NCBI GenBank assembly: GCA_905221605.1
Contig: CAJNDS010001000.1
Location: forward strand, 1-43,204
Reading direction: 5' to 3'
Length of the DNA stretch: 43,204 nucleotides
From: Symbiodinium natans
Lineage: Eukaryota > Sar > Dinophyceae > Suessiales > Symbiodiniaceae
Shown: positions 14,901 through 23,520 of the stretch, piece after piece
Layout of the letters: each line of letters begins with the position of its first letter
Position numbering within the stretch: the first letter of the stretch is position 1
Position numbers and translations under genes: made by a program
Notes under the pieces: model-generated
Told to the model about the DNA's origin: nothing
What the model saw: the letters and a program-made list of their open reading frames with translations, nothing else
The model's database searches: none

Positions 14901-15138
14901 GGGGAAAGGAGCCCTGTGTCTCACAGGACATTTCGAGACTCAACAACAGTCTTGGGTCTTACAGGAGGGATCGAGATCCAACCAGCCGTGCTCGGTACTG
15001 TTTCCCCACAACGTGAAAAGATTCGAACGAGAGCGAGTGATGTGAGCAGAATGCATGTTGCTTGATGAAGATTGTGTCATGCTTGAAGTGTTCAAACGCG
15101 ACATGACATTTCATAACAAGCACGGTTTTGAACAATAA
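14901..15138 (+). repeat. beta2 right-terminal repeat, copy 2
   Basis: This 238 bp block carries the CAAACGCGAC variant typical of terminal beta copies. It meets satellite at 15139. Confidence 0.95.
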
Positions 15139-15988
15139 ATGGGCACGATGTCAGGTGGGATTTGTGAGATTTCTTCAGGTCACTTGCAGTGAACACGGAG
15201 AGCAACTTTTGCGCAGCTTTGCAGTTCTCGAATGTGATTCAGGAAGCAAGGAATCTTAGCGTAGATGTTGCAGGATTGGTGCACGAGGGATGGTACACAT
15301 GTAGCGGAGTCGTGTCTTCCCCGGTTTAAAAACCATTGTATATTTAAAACGGGCTCACCTCGACTCCGCTGCCGTTCTAAGGGGAATTCCACTTTGGAAG
15401 GACTCCGCCGACTCCGCTTACATGAACTCCACCGACTCCGCCCACACATGGAACTCGGATGCTTTTTTCAGTAGCTTCAACTTGGCGTCGGAACTTATGT
15501 CAAGAATTGAGACGTCCGACCCGGACCTCCCAGGTTGCCAGTTGGCTCAGAGAATTGCTGACGGCTGCAGAAATCGTGAGGGTTTTGCGCAATCAGCCGC
15601 CGGTCAGTGATGTAGCGCGCCGAAACTTGTGAGTTTAACTTCGCAGATGGTGTGTCCCAAAATCTCAACCTGCTGGGTCCGGAGACGGGGTCGTCAGGCG
15701 GCCTCCTGGAAGGCATGTGGGGCCCCATCCGCCTGAAGTCACTTTTCTTTTGCAGACGGCCCCAAAAGTGGGGCCGCCCAGATTCAGCTCTGGGTCAAAA
15801 TTTAGCCCCAGAAGTGGGCCCAGATTTCCCATACAGGCCAGATGATGGACGCTGAGTCCTCGTGTCGTTCCTACGAGCGTCAGTCCGGCGTGACCGTCGG
15901 TTCACGTCTGACGATTAACGGATCGACCGTGAACCTAGGGGGACTGCGCTGGACGTCTCAAAAAATGTGTCAGTTTGGGGTGCATAAA
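15139..15988 (+). repeat. Satellite monomer S2a, shortened (850 bp)
   Basis: Relative to the 920 bp monomer this unit lacks about 70 bases in six separate pieces: 18 (C-rich run), 10 (TGCGGCGCTG), 7-8 (right arm of the first hairpin), 1, 18 (TTCCTCTCATTTACAATT) and 15 (GCGCGGCGTCGGCTG). Outside the gaps it is almost identical to its neighbours. It ends with an unoccupied target site, GTGCATAAAATGGGCAC (15980-15996), which is the key reference for reading the insertion junctions. Confidence 0.93.
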
Positions 15989-16908
15989 ATGGGCACGATG
16001 TCAGGTGGGATTTGTGAGATTTCTTCAGGTCACTTGCAGTGAACACGGAGAGCAACTTTTGCGCAGCTTTGCAGTTCTCGAATGTGATTCAGGAAGCAAG
16101 ATTACCCCCCACCCCATAGAATCTTAGCGTAGATGTTGCAGGATTGGTGCACGAGGGATGGTACACATGTAGCGGAGTCGTGTCTTCCCCGGTTTAAAAA
16201 CCATTGTATATTTAAAACGGGCTCACCTCGACTCCGCTGCCGTTCTAAGGGGAATTCCACTTTGGAAGGACTCCGCCGACTCCGCTTACATGAACTCCAC
16301 CGACTCCGCCCACACATGGAACTCGGATGCTTTTTTCAGTAGCTTCTGCGGCGCTGAACTTGGCGTCGGAACTTATGTCAAGAATTGAGACGTCCGACCC
16401 GGACCTCCCAGGTTGCCAGTTGGCTCAGAGAATTGCTGACGGCTGCAGAAATCGTGAGGGTTTTGCGCAATCAGCCGCCGGTCAGTGATGTAGCGCGCCG
16501 AAACTTGTGAGTTTAACTTCGCAGATGGTGTGTCCCAAAATCTCAACCTGCTGGGTCCGGAGACGGGGTCGTCAGGCGGCCTCCTGGAAGGCATGTGGGG
16601 CCCCATTTTTGGGGCCGCCTGAAGTCACTTTTCTTTTGCAGACGGCCCCAAAAGTGGGGCCGCCCAGATTCAGCTCTGGGTCAAAATTTAGCCCCAGAAG
16701 TGGGGCCCAGATTTCCCATACAGGCCAGATGATGGACGCTGAGTCCTCGTGTCGTTCCTACTTCCTCTCATTTACAATTGAGCGTCAGTCCGGCGTGACC
16801 GTCGGTTCACGTCTGGCGCGGCGTCGGCTGACGATTAACGGATCGACCGTGAACCTAGGGGGACTGCGCTGGACGTCTCAAAAAATGTGTCAGTTTGGGG
16901 TGCATAAA
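15989..16908 (+). repeat. Satellite monomer S2b (920 bp)
   Basis: This full-length unit lies between the shortened monomer and element 3. It has five T in the first hairpin loop. Its last bases, GTGCATAAA, abut alpha1 of copy 3. Confidence 0.95.
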
Positions 16909-17165
16909 GTATCGTTCTTCGAATGCCTGGAGAAGATAGAGCTTTATTGTTCAAAGGAAACAACATCAAAATGTTGTGGTGAACAAAACATTTGCTTGTT
17001 GTTTCAGTGCTTGCCTTTTTGCACAACTTATTTCCAACGCTTGATCAGTTTTATGCTTGTTCATGCAGGATTTGTATTTACTTATACACCCGTCGCAGCG
17101 GGACCTCTCAGAGGGCAGGATGCCCGGAAAGTGCTCTTAGAAGCTGATAGATTGTTTTCGAAAAA
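16909..17165 (+). repeat. alpha1 left-terminal repeat, copy 3
   Basis: This 257 bp block has CACAAC where copies 2 and 4 have CGCAAC. The short upstream frame from ATG 17053 stops at 17181, in the same frame as ORF1 and only three bases before its ATG. Confidence 0.93.
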
Positions 17166-17184
17166 GGGGGGGTTAGCTTGAGCC

Positions 17185-17451
17185 ATGGCAGATGGTGCAG
17201 CTTCGGAGCCCCAGACACCGTCCTCTAGTGGGACTGGCACAGTCAGTTTGGTGCATCGGCATGTGGTTGATGTGCATGCTATGTGTGAAAGGCATCAAGA
17301 TGAACTTGGTGAACTCAGTCGAGCCCTTGAAGACATATCCAGTCGCTTGCGTGTGTTGGAAGCACGTGTTCAACAAAGTGATGCACGCTTATCTTGGCTG
17401 GAGTCGTTCGTGAGACGTTTTCGATCAGCTTTCCATGCTCTTTTTCAATGA
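17185..17451 (+). CDS. ORF1, small coiled-coil protein, copy 3
   Basis: The 88-residue protein is unchanged from copy 2. The arrangement TGA-GCC-ATGG puts the end of the upstream frame one codon before this start. Ribosomes finishing that frame could restart here. Confidence 0.6.
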   Translation: MADGAASEPQTPSSSGTGTVSLVHRHVVDVHAMCERHQDELGELSRALEDISSRLRVLEARVQQSDARLSWLESFVRRFRSAFHALFQ

Positions 17452-17582
17452 GCTGGAGACAGTATGAGCCTGGCCCTGAGTGCTGCTCCTTTCTTTTCGC
17501 AGTGTTTATGTGGAGCAGGGACACGTGTTTTGCACCTCGTGTTTTTCTTTGAGGCTCGAAGTGCTTCAGGGGGTTGGTACTT

Positions 17583-18101
17583 ATGACTGCCCTCAGGGAT
17601 TCGTTAGCCCGTCATATTGACGAGAATCATCCCATGGAAGACTCCACTGTGGAGACTCATGCAGATCGTCCTTTCAGCTTCTGTGAATATGATAGAGTTG
17701 CTTTGTGGGAGATTGATACGAAAATTATGGAACATCATTCTCGTCTTCGCCGATGTTTACAACACATTGCATCTTTGGAAGGTGACATTCGCAAGGCTCG
17801 CGAGTCGTTTTTGACGTTTCAGAGTCAGCAACAGACATCAACGTCAGTTCTTGGCTGTGATGTCGAACAGCTCTTTCAGGCGATCCACGCTTTGCGACAC
17901 ATGGTTGAGCTGCAGTTTGATTTACTTAGGCACCTTCAGGAGTCATTCCGACTTCATGCAGACATGATGGTGTGGTCCCTGACGATCGCGGGGATCAGGA
18001 TGTACAACCGGGAGCCCATGCCTCCACCTCAGTTCCCATCGTTAGCGATTCGCATGAGGCATTTCAGGCCTGGCCGGAGGCCTGGTCCGTACTCACCATG
18101 A
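17583..18101 (+). CDS. ORF2, coiled-coil protein, copy 3
   Basis: This 172-residue protein differs from copies 2 and 4 only by His106 in the second helix (IHALRHMVEL). The stop overlaps the ORF3 ATG at 18098-18101. Confidence 0.6.
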   Translation: MTALRDSLARHIDENHPMEDSTVETHADRPFSFCEYDRVALWEIDTKIMEHHSRLRRCLQHIASLEGDIRKARESFLTFQSQQQTSTSVLGCDVEQLFQAIHALRHMVELQFDLLRHLQESFRLHADMMVWSLTIAGIRMYNREPMPPPQFPSLAIRMRHFRPGRRPGPYSP

Positions 18102-18520
18102 CTGGTGAATTCGAGACAGATGTGACTGTCCATAGACGAAACCTTGTCAGAAAGGGCAAGAGAAAACAGCGCATCGGTTTGACTTTGGCCGAATGCTGGC
18201 AAACCTTATATGTTCGAGCACTTGTAGAGACCATTTTTACTCATGTTATTCTGGTTAACATCAGGATACCTGTAATACCGTTGGATCGTGGCGTCTGCGA
18301 TGTTGGCGGCCCTGAGCTCAGAGTGCTTGATACATTCGGGTGCAGATCTCGCCTCGGGCCTAGTTGCCTGTTGTCGAGGCTTTGTGTTGGGTACTTTGTT
18401 TTGGTTAGAGGAGAAGTGCATTTGTTTGGTAACCTCACGACAAATGACAGACGTATGTGCGTCGAGATGCAGTGCAGTGTTGGAGAATCGTTTTGGGACT
18501 TGTTTTCTGTGCAAGCTTGA
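18098..18520 (+). CDS. ORF3, unknown protein overlapping ORF2, copy 3
   Basis: The 140-residue ORF is unchanged from copy 2: basic start, then hydrophobic and Cys-containing segments. The same four-base overlap with ORF2 and the same palindrome after the stop are kept. Confidence 0.4.
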   Translation: MTGEFETDVTVHRRNLVRKGKRKQRIGLTLAECWQTLYVRALVETIFTHVILVNIRIPVIPLDRGVCDVGGPELRVLDTFGCRSRLGPSCLLSRLCVGYFVLVRGEVHLFGNLTTNDRRMCVEMQCSVGESFWDLFSVQA

Positions 18521-18522
18521 TC

Positions 18523-18540
18523 ACACGACCTAGGTCGTGT
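18523..18540. repeat. 18 bp perfect palindrome after ORF3, copy 3
   Basis: The dyad ACACGACCTAGGTCGTGT is intact. The spacer to 18831 differs from copy 2 by GGCCGG(C) for GGCCGG(G) near 18610 and by CGCCGC for CACCGC near 18666. No gene is seen in it. Confidence 0.7.
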
Positions 18541-18831
18541 TTTCGATTCTGAGCCGAAAGCTCGAGCCAGAAGTGCTCTCACGAGAAGTATAGAGCCCAA
18601 GAGGGCCGGCCGAGAAGGGCCGTGCAGCCACGTGACGTGTATCAACACGGAAAGGAAGGATCAGCGCCGCAGAGTATCGGTGGTAGGCACAGATGTGGTC
18701 ATTGCAGCAAGTGTTCGTGAATTATTTGTTTTTCTTTGGCCCAAAACCTTAGTTCGTGGCGAGACTCGCCGGGGCATTTTTGTGCAGGAGCACGGAACCT
18801 GTGACACGAAGGCAGGTGCCTGGTGGGTCAG

Positions 18832-19761
18832 ATGTACCCATGGCCTTTGATGCCACCTTTTGGGACGGATTCCCGGGGCAGACGCCGTAGGCGCCGTAGC
18901 AGCTCAGACTCGCGCTCAAGAGAGCGAACGAGAGATCGTTCAAGGGGTCGGCGTGGGTCCAGGAGGACGGAACGCAGCCGTGGGAGCACCCCACCCCGCC
19001 GCGAAACGGCGCCACCACCCATGCCACCACCACCCGCGTTGCCTATGGCAAGCCCAGGGCATGTATGGCAACAGGTGCCGGTGATGCAGCAACCGGCCTT
19101 GATCGGACCAGGTATCAATGTGCAAGAGACACCCTCCAGTTGGAGAGACAGTTGGAAGTCTCAGTCTCAATGGAAGAAACCCCAACGGCCATGGAACAAG
19201 TGGCAGAGTGAGAATTGGAAGAAAAGCAAGCCTCAGGACAGGCCTGCTGCGAGTTATGATGTTAAGGAGGCCACACCTGAGGAAATCAAGGACAAGAGGA
19301 GCTCTCCCTGGAAGATGAAGAAGCTGATGATGGGGAATACCTCAAAGCCCTATGGGAGTCGGCCAACACGGCAGCTTGGGCTGCCACGGATCGACCCCTC
19401 AGCGCACGGGAGTTGGTCGAGAGGGGGCAGCTTGAGCCCTGGTGGAAGTACCCGTGGAACAAGATCGCGGCCCAATTTGCCGAAGCCTCGGAGTACAAGC
19501 CCCATATGTCCCACCTTTCGGTGCCTGATGCAGTTGCTGGCAGAATGGCCACGATTATGGGGGCCTTCCGGCATTACGGACGTCCATTGGAGGGCGATGG
19601 TGATCTTGCCCAGAAGGTTGGGCCGGAGATGTTCACTTTTGATGTCCCGGGCCAGAACGTTTTGTTCGTGGGATGCAACATCAAGGGGCCGAGCTTTGTC
19701 CATGACCCCAACTATGCTAACCAGGCCACGATGTGTCATGGCACAAGTTTTGCCTCGGTGA
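18832..19761 (+). CDS. RS-rich basic protein, N-terminal frame, copy 3
   Basis: Starts at ATG 18832. The protein is unchanged; one silent base differs (GCG for GCA in PPALPM). Coding character passes to the other frame near 19281-19320, as in copy 2, so this copy does not repair the frame change. Confidence 0.6.
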   Translation: MYPWPLMPPFGTDSRGRRRRRRSSSDSRSRERTRDRSRGRRGSRRTERSRGSTPPRRETAPPPMPPPPALPMASPGHVWQQVPVMQQPALIGPGINVQETPSSWRDSWKSQSQWKKPQRPWNKWQSENWKKSKPQDRPAASYDVKEATPEEIKDKRSSPWKMKKLMMGNTSKPYGSRPTRQLGLPRIDPSAHGSWSRGGSLSPGGSTRGTRSRPNLPKPRSTSPICPTFRCLMQLLAEWPRLWGPSGITDVHWRAMVILPRRLGRRCSLLMSRARTFCSWDATSRGRALSMTPTMLTRPRCVMAQVLPR

Positions 19762-20096
19762 TTGGCGTGGCCCAATGTGGAGAAATCACTGTGGGGGACA
19801 ATCGTGAAGATGGTTTCCCGGCTTATGGATTTTCTGCTCGGGGTGCCCTAGTGGGGTACTCGAAAGATTCCATGGTGGCTGCTGTGAAGAAGACAGCGAG
19901 CCGGGCTAAGTCCCTCGGAGGGGCTATGTTGGTGGTGGAAGCCGAGCTCCCGGGGCCCACTCCTCAGGTGGAAGGTGGGCACGATTACCTCCACTCGGCA
20001 TGCCGAGACTCGGGCTCTGTACGCTCGGGTGAGCATTTTCTGCTCTCGCCCAAGCATGTTGTGCTTCGCGGCATAGCAGTGGGGTGGCCTCGCTGA
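19281..20096 (+). CDS. Continuation ORF with HGT motif, copy 3
   Basis: Opens after the TGA at 19278-19280, with the first internal ATG at 19506. The HGT triplet is at 19737-19745. No difference in protein from copy 2 is seen. Confidence 0.5.
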   Translation, partial: GNQGQEELSLEDEEADDGEYLKALWESANTAAWAATDRPLSARELVERGQLEPWWKYPWNKIAAQFAEASEYKPHMSHLSVPDAVAGRMATIMGAFRHYGRPLEGDGDLAQKVGPEMFTFDVPGQNVLFVGCNIKGPSFVHDPNYANQATMCHGTSFASVIGVAQCGEITVGDNREDGFPAYGFSARGALVGYSKDSMVAAVKKTASRAKSLGGAMLVVEAELPGPTPQVEGGHDYLHSACRDSGSVRSGEHFLLSPKHVVLRGIAVGWPR

Positions 20097-20315
20097 CAGG
20101 GTGAGCCGGACCCTTAGTATGAACAGCACAGGATGCAGCGATCAGGCAGATCGGAAACAATTCAGTTTGCACATGTGAGTGTTTGCACATGTGAGTGTTG
20201 TGTCGCTGCACATGCATCCAATGCCCCAGCAGGGATAACTCACTTTGTTTTTCTGTGACAGATCGGCTCAGTATTCATGTAGCATCTGGGGATTGGCTGA
20301 TTGGTATTCCTCGTC

Positions 20316-22037
20316 ATGTCCGGTCGAGACCCCAGCTCCAGCGAGGCTGAATTGTTCTTTCGTAACCAGATCCATGCACGATCAGCTTTGCCCAGCCAGC
20401 CTTGGGAACAGCCTAGCATGTTGTGCATTTTTGACCCGATGAAGGCGATGTTCCCTCAAGGGTTGGGCGTGCCTTACCAGGGCGGGAGAACACAACCGAT
20501 GACTGCCTTAACAGCTGGCACGCAGTCTTCGACAAGTATCGCAGATACAGCAACGTCGCATTGCCAGGCCTGGACTCGTGCAGTTAAGGCCCGTCGGGGA
20601 GCGAGCTCGCGAGACCGCCAGCACGAAGCTTATCAGAAGATTTTGCTCTTACTCCAATCCTTTGCTAGTTTCTTTGACTTGTGCACTCTCATGGAGGATG
20701 ATACAGAGACTGGTCAGGACTCATTGCAGGCGATTCTGGCTGGCAAATCCCCAGCCACAGTTTTGAAGCATGTGGGGCCAATTCGCACATTTTGTGAATG
20801 GCTGGTAAAGTCAGGGAACCTTCCTCCTTTTCCTGAAAAGGTCGTTTGGTCTTTTGTCAACTGCGTCTTGAAGCTGCCCCGAACAGCTGCCACCACTTTG
20901 GATACGTGTCTAAAGGCCATCAAATGGAGTTATCATGCCCTGGGATTGCGGGTACGTCTTGAAGTTTTTCAGAGTGCACGTGTCAACGGACTGGTGGCTA
21001 AAGCTCTGGCCAACAAGAGTCCATGGGACCCGGCTCCCCCTCTGCAGGTACACGAGGTGTTGCAGCTTCATGCAATCGCTCAGGATGAGGGCATCTCCCT
21101 TATCGATAGATGTGGTGCAGTTCATTTTCTGGCCATGCTTTACGGCAGAGCTAGAGCTTCTGATGTTCGTTGTATTCAACCTTTGATTATTGACAAGAGT
21201 GGCGCGGATTGGAGTCACGGTTTCATTGAACTAGGTACCCTCCACCATAAAACTTCGCGGCTTGATGCTCAGCAACGCCGAATCCTTCCCTTGGTGATTC
21301 CGGGAATTGGTATTGCTAAAGTCCCGTTGGGACAACTGCTGCTGGAGTTGAGAGATGAAGCTGGGTTGCTGAATGATGGGATTGATGTCCCTTTCCTGCC
21401 GGCCCCTCGGCCTGATGGGAGTTGGTCTTCGGACCCCCTGTCATCTAGTGAAGTGACCCGCTGGCTGCGTTTTCTACTTCCTCGTCCTGATTCAGAAAAG
21501 CCATTGTCTAGTCATTCTCTCAAGGCGACCACCCTCGTGTGGTGCTCCAAATTCGGCATGCTGAGGGAGACTAAGCGCGTTCTTGGTCATCACGCTGACG
21601 CTGCTACAGGATCAGACGCGGTGTACGGTCGGGAGCTGCAGAGTGCTGCGTTGCGCGAGTACATCATTATCCTGGAAGCGGTTGCGTCAGGAAAATTCTT
21701 TCCTGACCAAACTAGGAGCGGCCACTTTGCTCAAGGCTGGAACCGTCAAAAGATCATGGAGTCCGCGGCGGTTACACCTGGAGATGATGAAACCAGTCAG
21801 GGGGACACGCCCGACGATCAGGACGCTGCTTTGGCTGTAGTTTCAGACGCTTCTGATTCGGAGGAGGATAATTCGGTGAGCCCCTCCTACTGGGCTCACC
21901 CTACAAGTCAGGTCTTGCACAGAACCACACTTGGGTCTGCTTTGTTTTTGTGCGGTAGAGCTTTTGGCGATCACTACCGCCGCGTCCCTATGGTCAGGGC
22001 ACATGCTTACCCTCAGTGTTCTAAATGTTTCTCTTAG
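20316..22037 (+). CDS. Tyrosine recombinase/integrase, DIRS-like, copy 3
   Basis: 573 residues with all catalytic positions kept (Arg box, Lys312, His400, His425, Tyr437). Only silent differences from copy 2 are seen (for example CGG codon context near 21257 and GCT for GCG near 21317). It is apparently intact. Confidence 0.87.
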   Translation: MSGRDPSSSEAELFFRNQIHARSALPSQPWEQPSMLCIFDPMKAMFPQGLGVPYQGGRTQPMTALTAGTQSSTSIADTATSHCQAWTRAVKARRGASSRDRQHEAYQKILLLLQSFASFFDLCTLMEDDTETGQDSLQAILAGKSPATVLKHVGPIRTFCEWLVKSGNLPPFPEKVVWSFVNCVLKLPRTAATTLDTCLKAIKWSYHALGLRVRLEVFQSARVNGLVAKALANKSPWDPAPPLQVHEVLQLHAIAQDEGISLIDRCGAVHFLAMLYGRARASDVRCIQPLIIDKSGADWSHGFIELGTLHHKTSRLDAQQRRILPLVIPGIGIAKVPLGQLLLELRDEAGLLNDGIDVPFLPAPRPDGSWSSDPLSSSEVTRWLRFLLPRPDSEKPLSSHSLKATTLVWCSKFGMLRETKRVLGHHADAATGSDAVYGRELQSAALREYIIILEAVASGKFFPDQTRSGHFAQGWNRQKIMESAAVTPGDDETSQGDTPDDQDAALAVVSDASDSEEDNSVSPSYWAHPTSQVLHRTTLGSALFLCGRAFGDHYRRVPMVRAHAYPQCSKCFS

Positions 22038-22182
22038 AGCCACTTTCCCCTCATGGAGAGGTGGTGAGCACGAGCGTAGTTGGAAAATAGCAGGGTGAGT
22101 TTGCCGTCATGCCAGCTCGCGGACTCGGGTGTGAGGTCTCTGTTTGCGAGTGTTTGTTTGGCTCGTACAGCTTGTAGCGGCC

Positions 22183-23472
22183 ATGACAAGTTCAGTGGAC
22201 TCGGCCCCTTACTTCCTTCAGAGAGCAGAGGAGATTTTGTTAACCAAGCGGGTCGTTGATGCACTGACTGCTAAAGGGGTCAAAACCTTGGCTCAGTTGG
22301 CCTTTTGCGTGGGCCAGACGGGGCAACTCCTGGCTCAATCGGATTTCGATACATGGAGCACAGCAGTACTGGCGGACCTTACGGTGGGCGAGAAGGCATC
22401 ACTGAGACGGTTGATTCTTGAGGCCCAGACGATGTTGGTGGCCTCCCTTAAGGACATGGCAGAACCATCCGAGGGTGTTGCACCTAAGAAGGTGGGACTC
22501 GCTGAGCGTAATGCACGCATGGACCAGTTGCGCACTCAGCTTTCGGGGATTTCCCTGACCGGCCAGTTAGAGCCTAGTCATGCCTTGCTGGACATGACCG
22601 TTCAGCAGTGGGAAAACCGATGCCTTAAGTACATTGGCCCGGAAAAATGCCACAGCCGCGAGGAGGAAGTTCAGAACTTGAAGCCGTTGACCACCAGCCT
22701 TTCCCTCGAAGGGGGAAAACTCAAAGTTACGGAGTCTTCTGGCATGGAAGATCGTGATATAGAGGGATCCCTCCAGGTGCTAAACGCCCTTAGAAGACGG
22801 GGAGTTGCATATGCATTCGCCAGGCTGATTAGTTGGGACAAGCATGAGGCTTACGTCTCCTCTCTTTTCAAGTACCTCACCAAACCAGCTCAACAAGGTT
22901 ACCGTAAGGTTTCCTTGAGGCAGATTCTGCGAGCTGACAAGTTGGCGTTCGCAAAGATGTCCGAGGCAGGAGCAGAGGTTCGTGCAGACGCATCAGGGAC
23001 TTTGCCTTTGGATGCCAGGATTTCTTCGGTGCTGCAGGATTACGATTTGATCGTTGCGCTCCTTCCTTTGGGGGATTTTGAAGGTGGAGGAAAGTTGCGA
23101 TTGGGAAAAGGCAACCGTAGTCATCCGTACGAGCATGCTCCGAACAAAGGTAAGCCGGGCAAGGGGAAGTCCTTTTGGAGCCCCAGGGGCTTCGAGTCAT
23201 GGTCCGGAAAGGGCAAACCCTCGCCCAAGGGCAAGGAGAAGGCTGGCATAGGGAAAGGTTACGGGGCTGGCAAGTCGGAATGGCTACCCGAGGGCCTACG
23301 TTACCAGGGAGCGTCCGCATGGAACAAGAAGGGCAACAAGGTTTGCTATAGTTTCAACCTCGGCGGGTGCACGGACGCCAATTGTCAGAGGGGTGATCAT
23401 GGTTGCATCATCTACAAGTGTGGTGGTGACCACCCGGTTACCAAGTGCCCGCTGAAGCCTAAAAAGCTGTGA
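22183..23472 (+). CDS. Gag-like protein with CCCH finger and zinc knuckle, copy 3
   Basis: 429 residues; Thr46 in place of Pro46 of copy 2. All Cys and His of the two zinc motifs are present. It ends in UGA-CUAG. Confidence 0.8.
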   Translation: MTSSVDSAPYFLQRAEEILLTKRVVDALTAKGVKTLAQLAFCVGQTGQLLAQSDFDTWSTAVLADLTVGEKASLRRLILEAQTMLVASLKDMAEPSEGVAPKKVGLAERNARMDQLRTQLSGISLTGQLEPSHALLDMTVQQWENRCLKYIGPEKCHSREEEVQNLKPLTTSLSLEGGKLKVTESSGMEDRDIEGSLQVLNALRRRGVAYAFARLISWDKHEAYVSSLFKYLTKPAQQGYRKVSLRQILRADKLAFAKMSEAGAEVRADASGTLPLDARISSVLQDYDLIVALLPLGDFEGGGKLRLGKGNRSHPYEHAPNKGKPGKGKSFWSPRGFESWSGKGKPSPKGKEKAGIGKGYGAGKSEWLPEGLRYQGASAWNKKGNKVCYSFNLGGCTDANCQRGDHGCIIYKCGGDHPVTKCPLKPKKL

Positions 23473-23514
23473 CTAGGTGATCCTGGTCTCGATGAGACTT
23501 CGCTGGCTCAGGAT
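23470..23514 (+). promoter_or_regulatory. Candidate stop-codon readthrough signal between Gag and Pol, copy 3
   Basis: UGA-CUAG at 23470-23476 and the nested stem (outer arms 23480-23485 and 23509-23514) are base-for-base the same as in copy 2. The frame through to Pol is open. Confidence 0.75.
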
Positions 23515-23520
23515 GTTGAG

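Larger units (their letters stand above)
4013..15138 (+). mobile_element. DIRS/PAT-like tyrosine-recombinase retroelement, copy 2 (complete, 11,126 bp)
   Basis: The layout is alpha1 - ORF1 - ORF2/ORF3 - RS ORF/HGT ORF - recombinase - Gag - Pol - beta1 alpha2 - small ORF - beta2. This is the split direct repeat plan of PAT/Ngaro DIRS-like elements. It carries a tyrosine recombinase and no DDE integrase or protease that I can see. The ends were fixed by comparing with uninterrupted satellite at 15980-15996: left junction GTGCATAA|AGTATC, right junction GAACAATAA|ATGGGC, with no target duplication. At 11.1 kb and eight or nine ORFs it is about twice the usual size for the group. Confidence 0.93.

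Noticed and set aside
4013-15138. LTR retrotransposon (Gypsy/Copia) reading of the element
   Set aside because: The repeats are split (alpha...beta-alpha...beta) rather than simple LTRs. There is no DDE integrase or aspartic protease motif and no target duplication, and a tyrosine recombinase is present.
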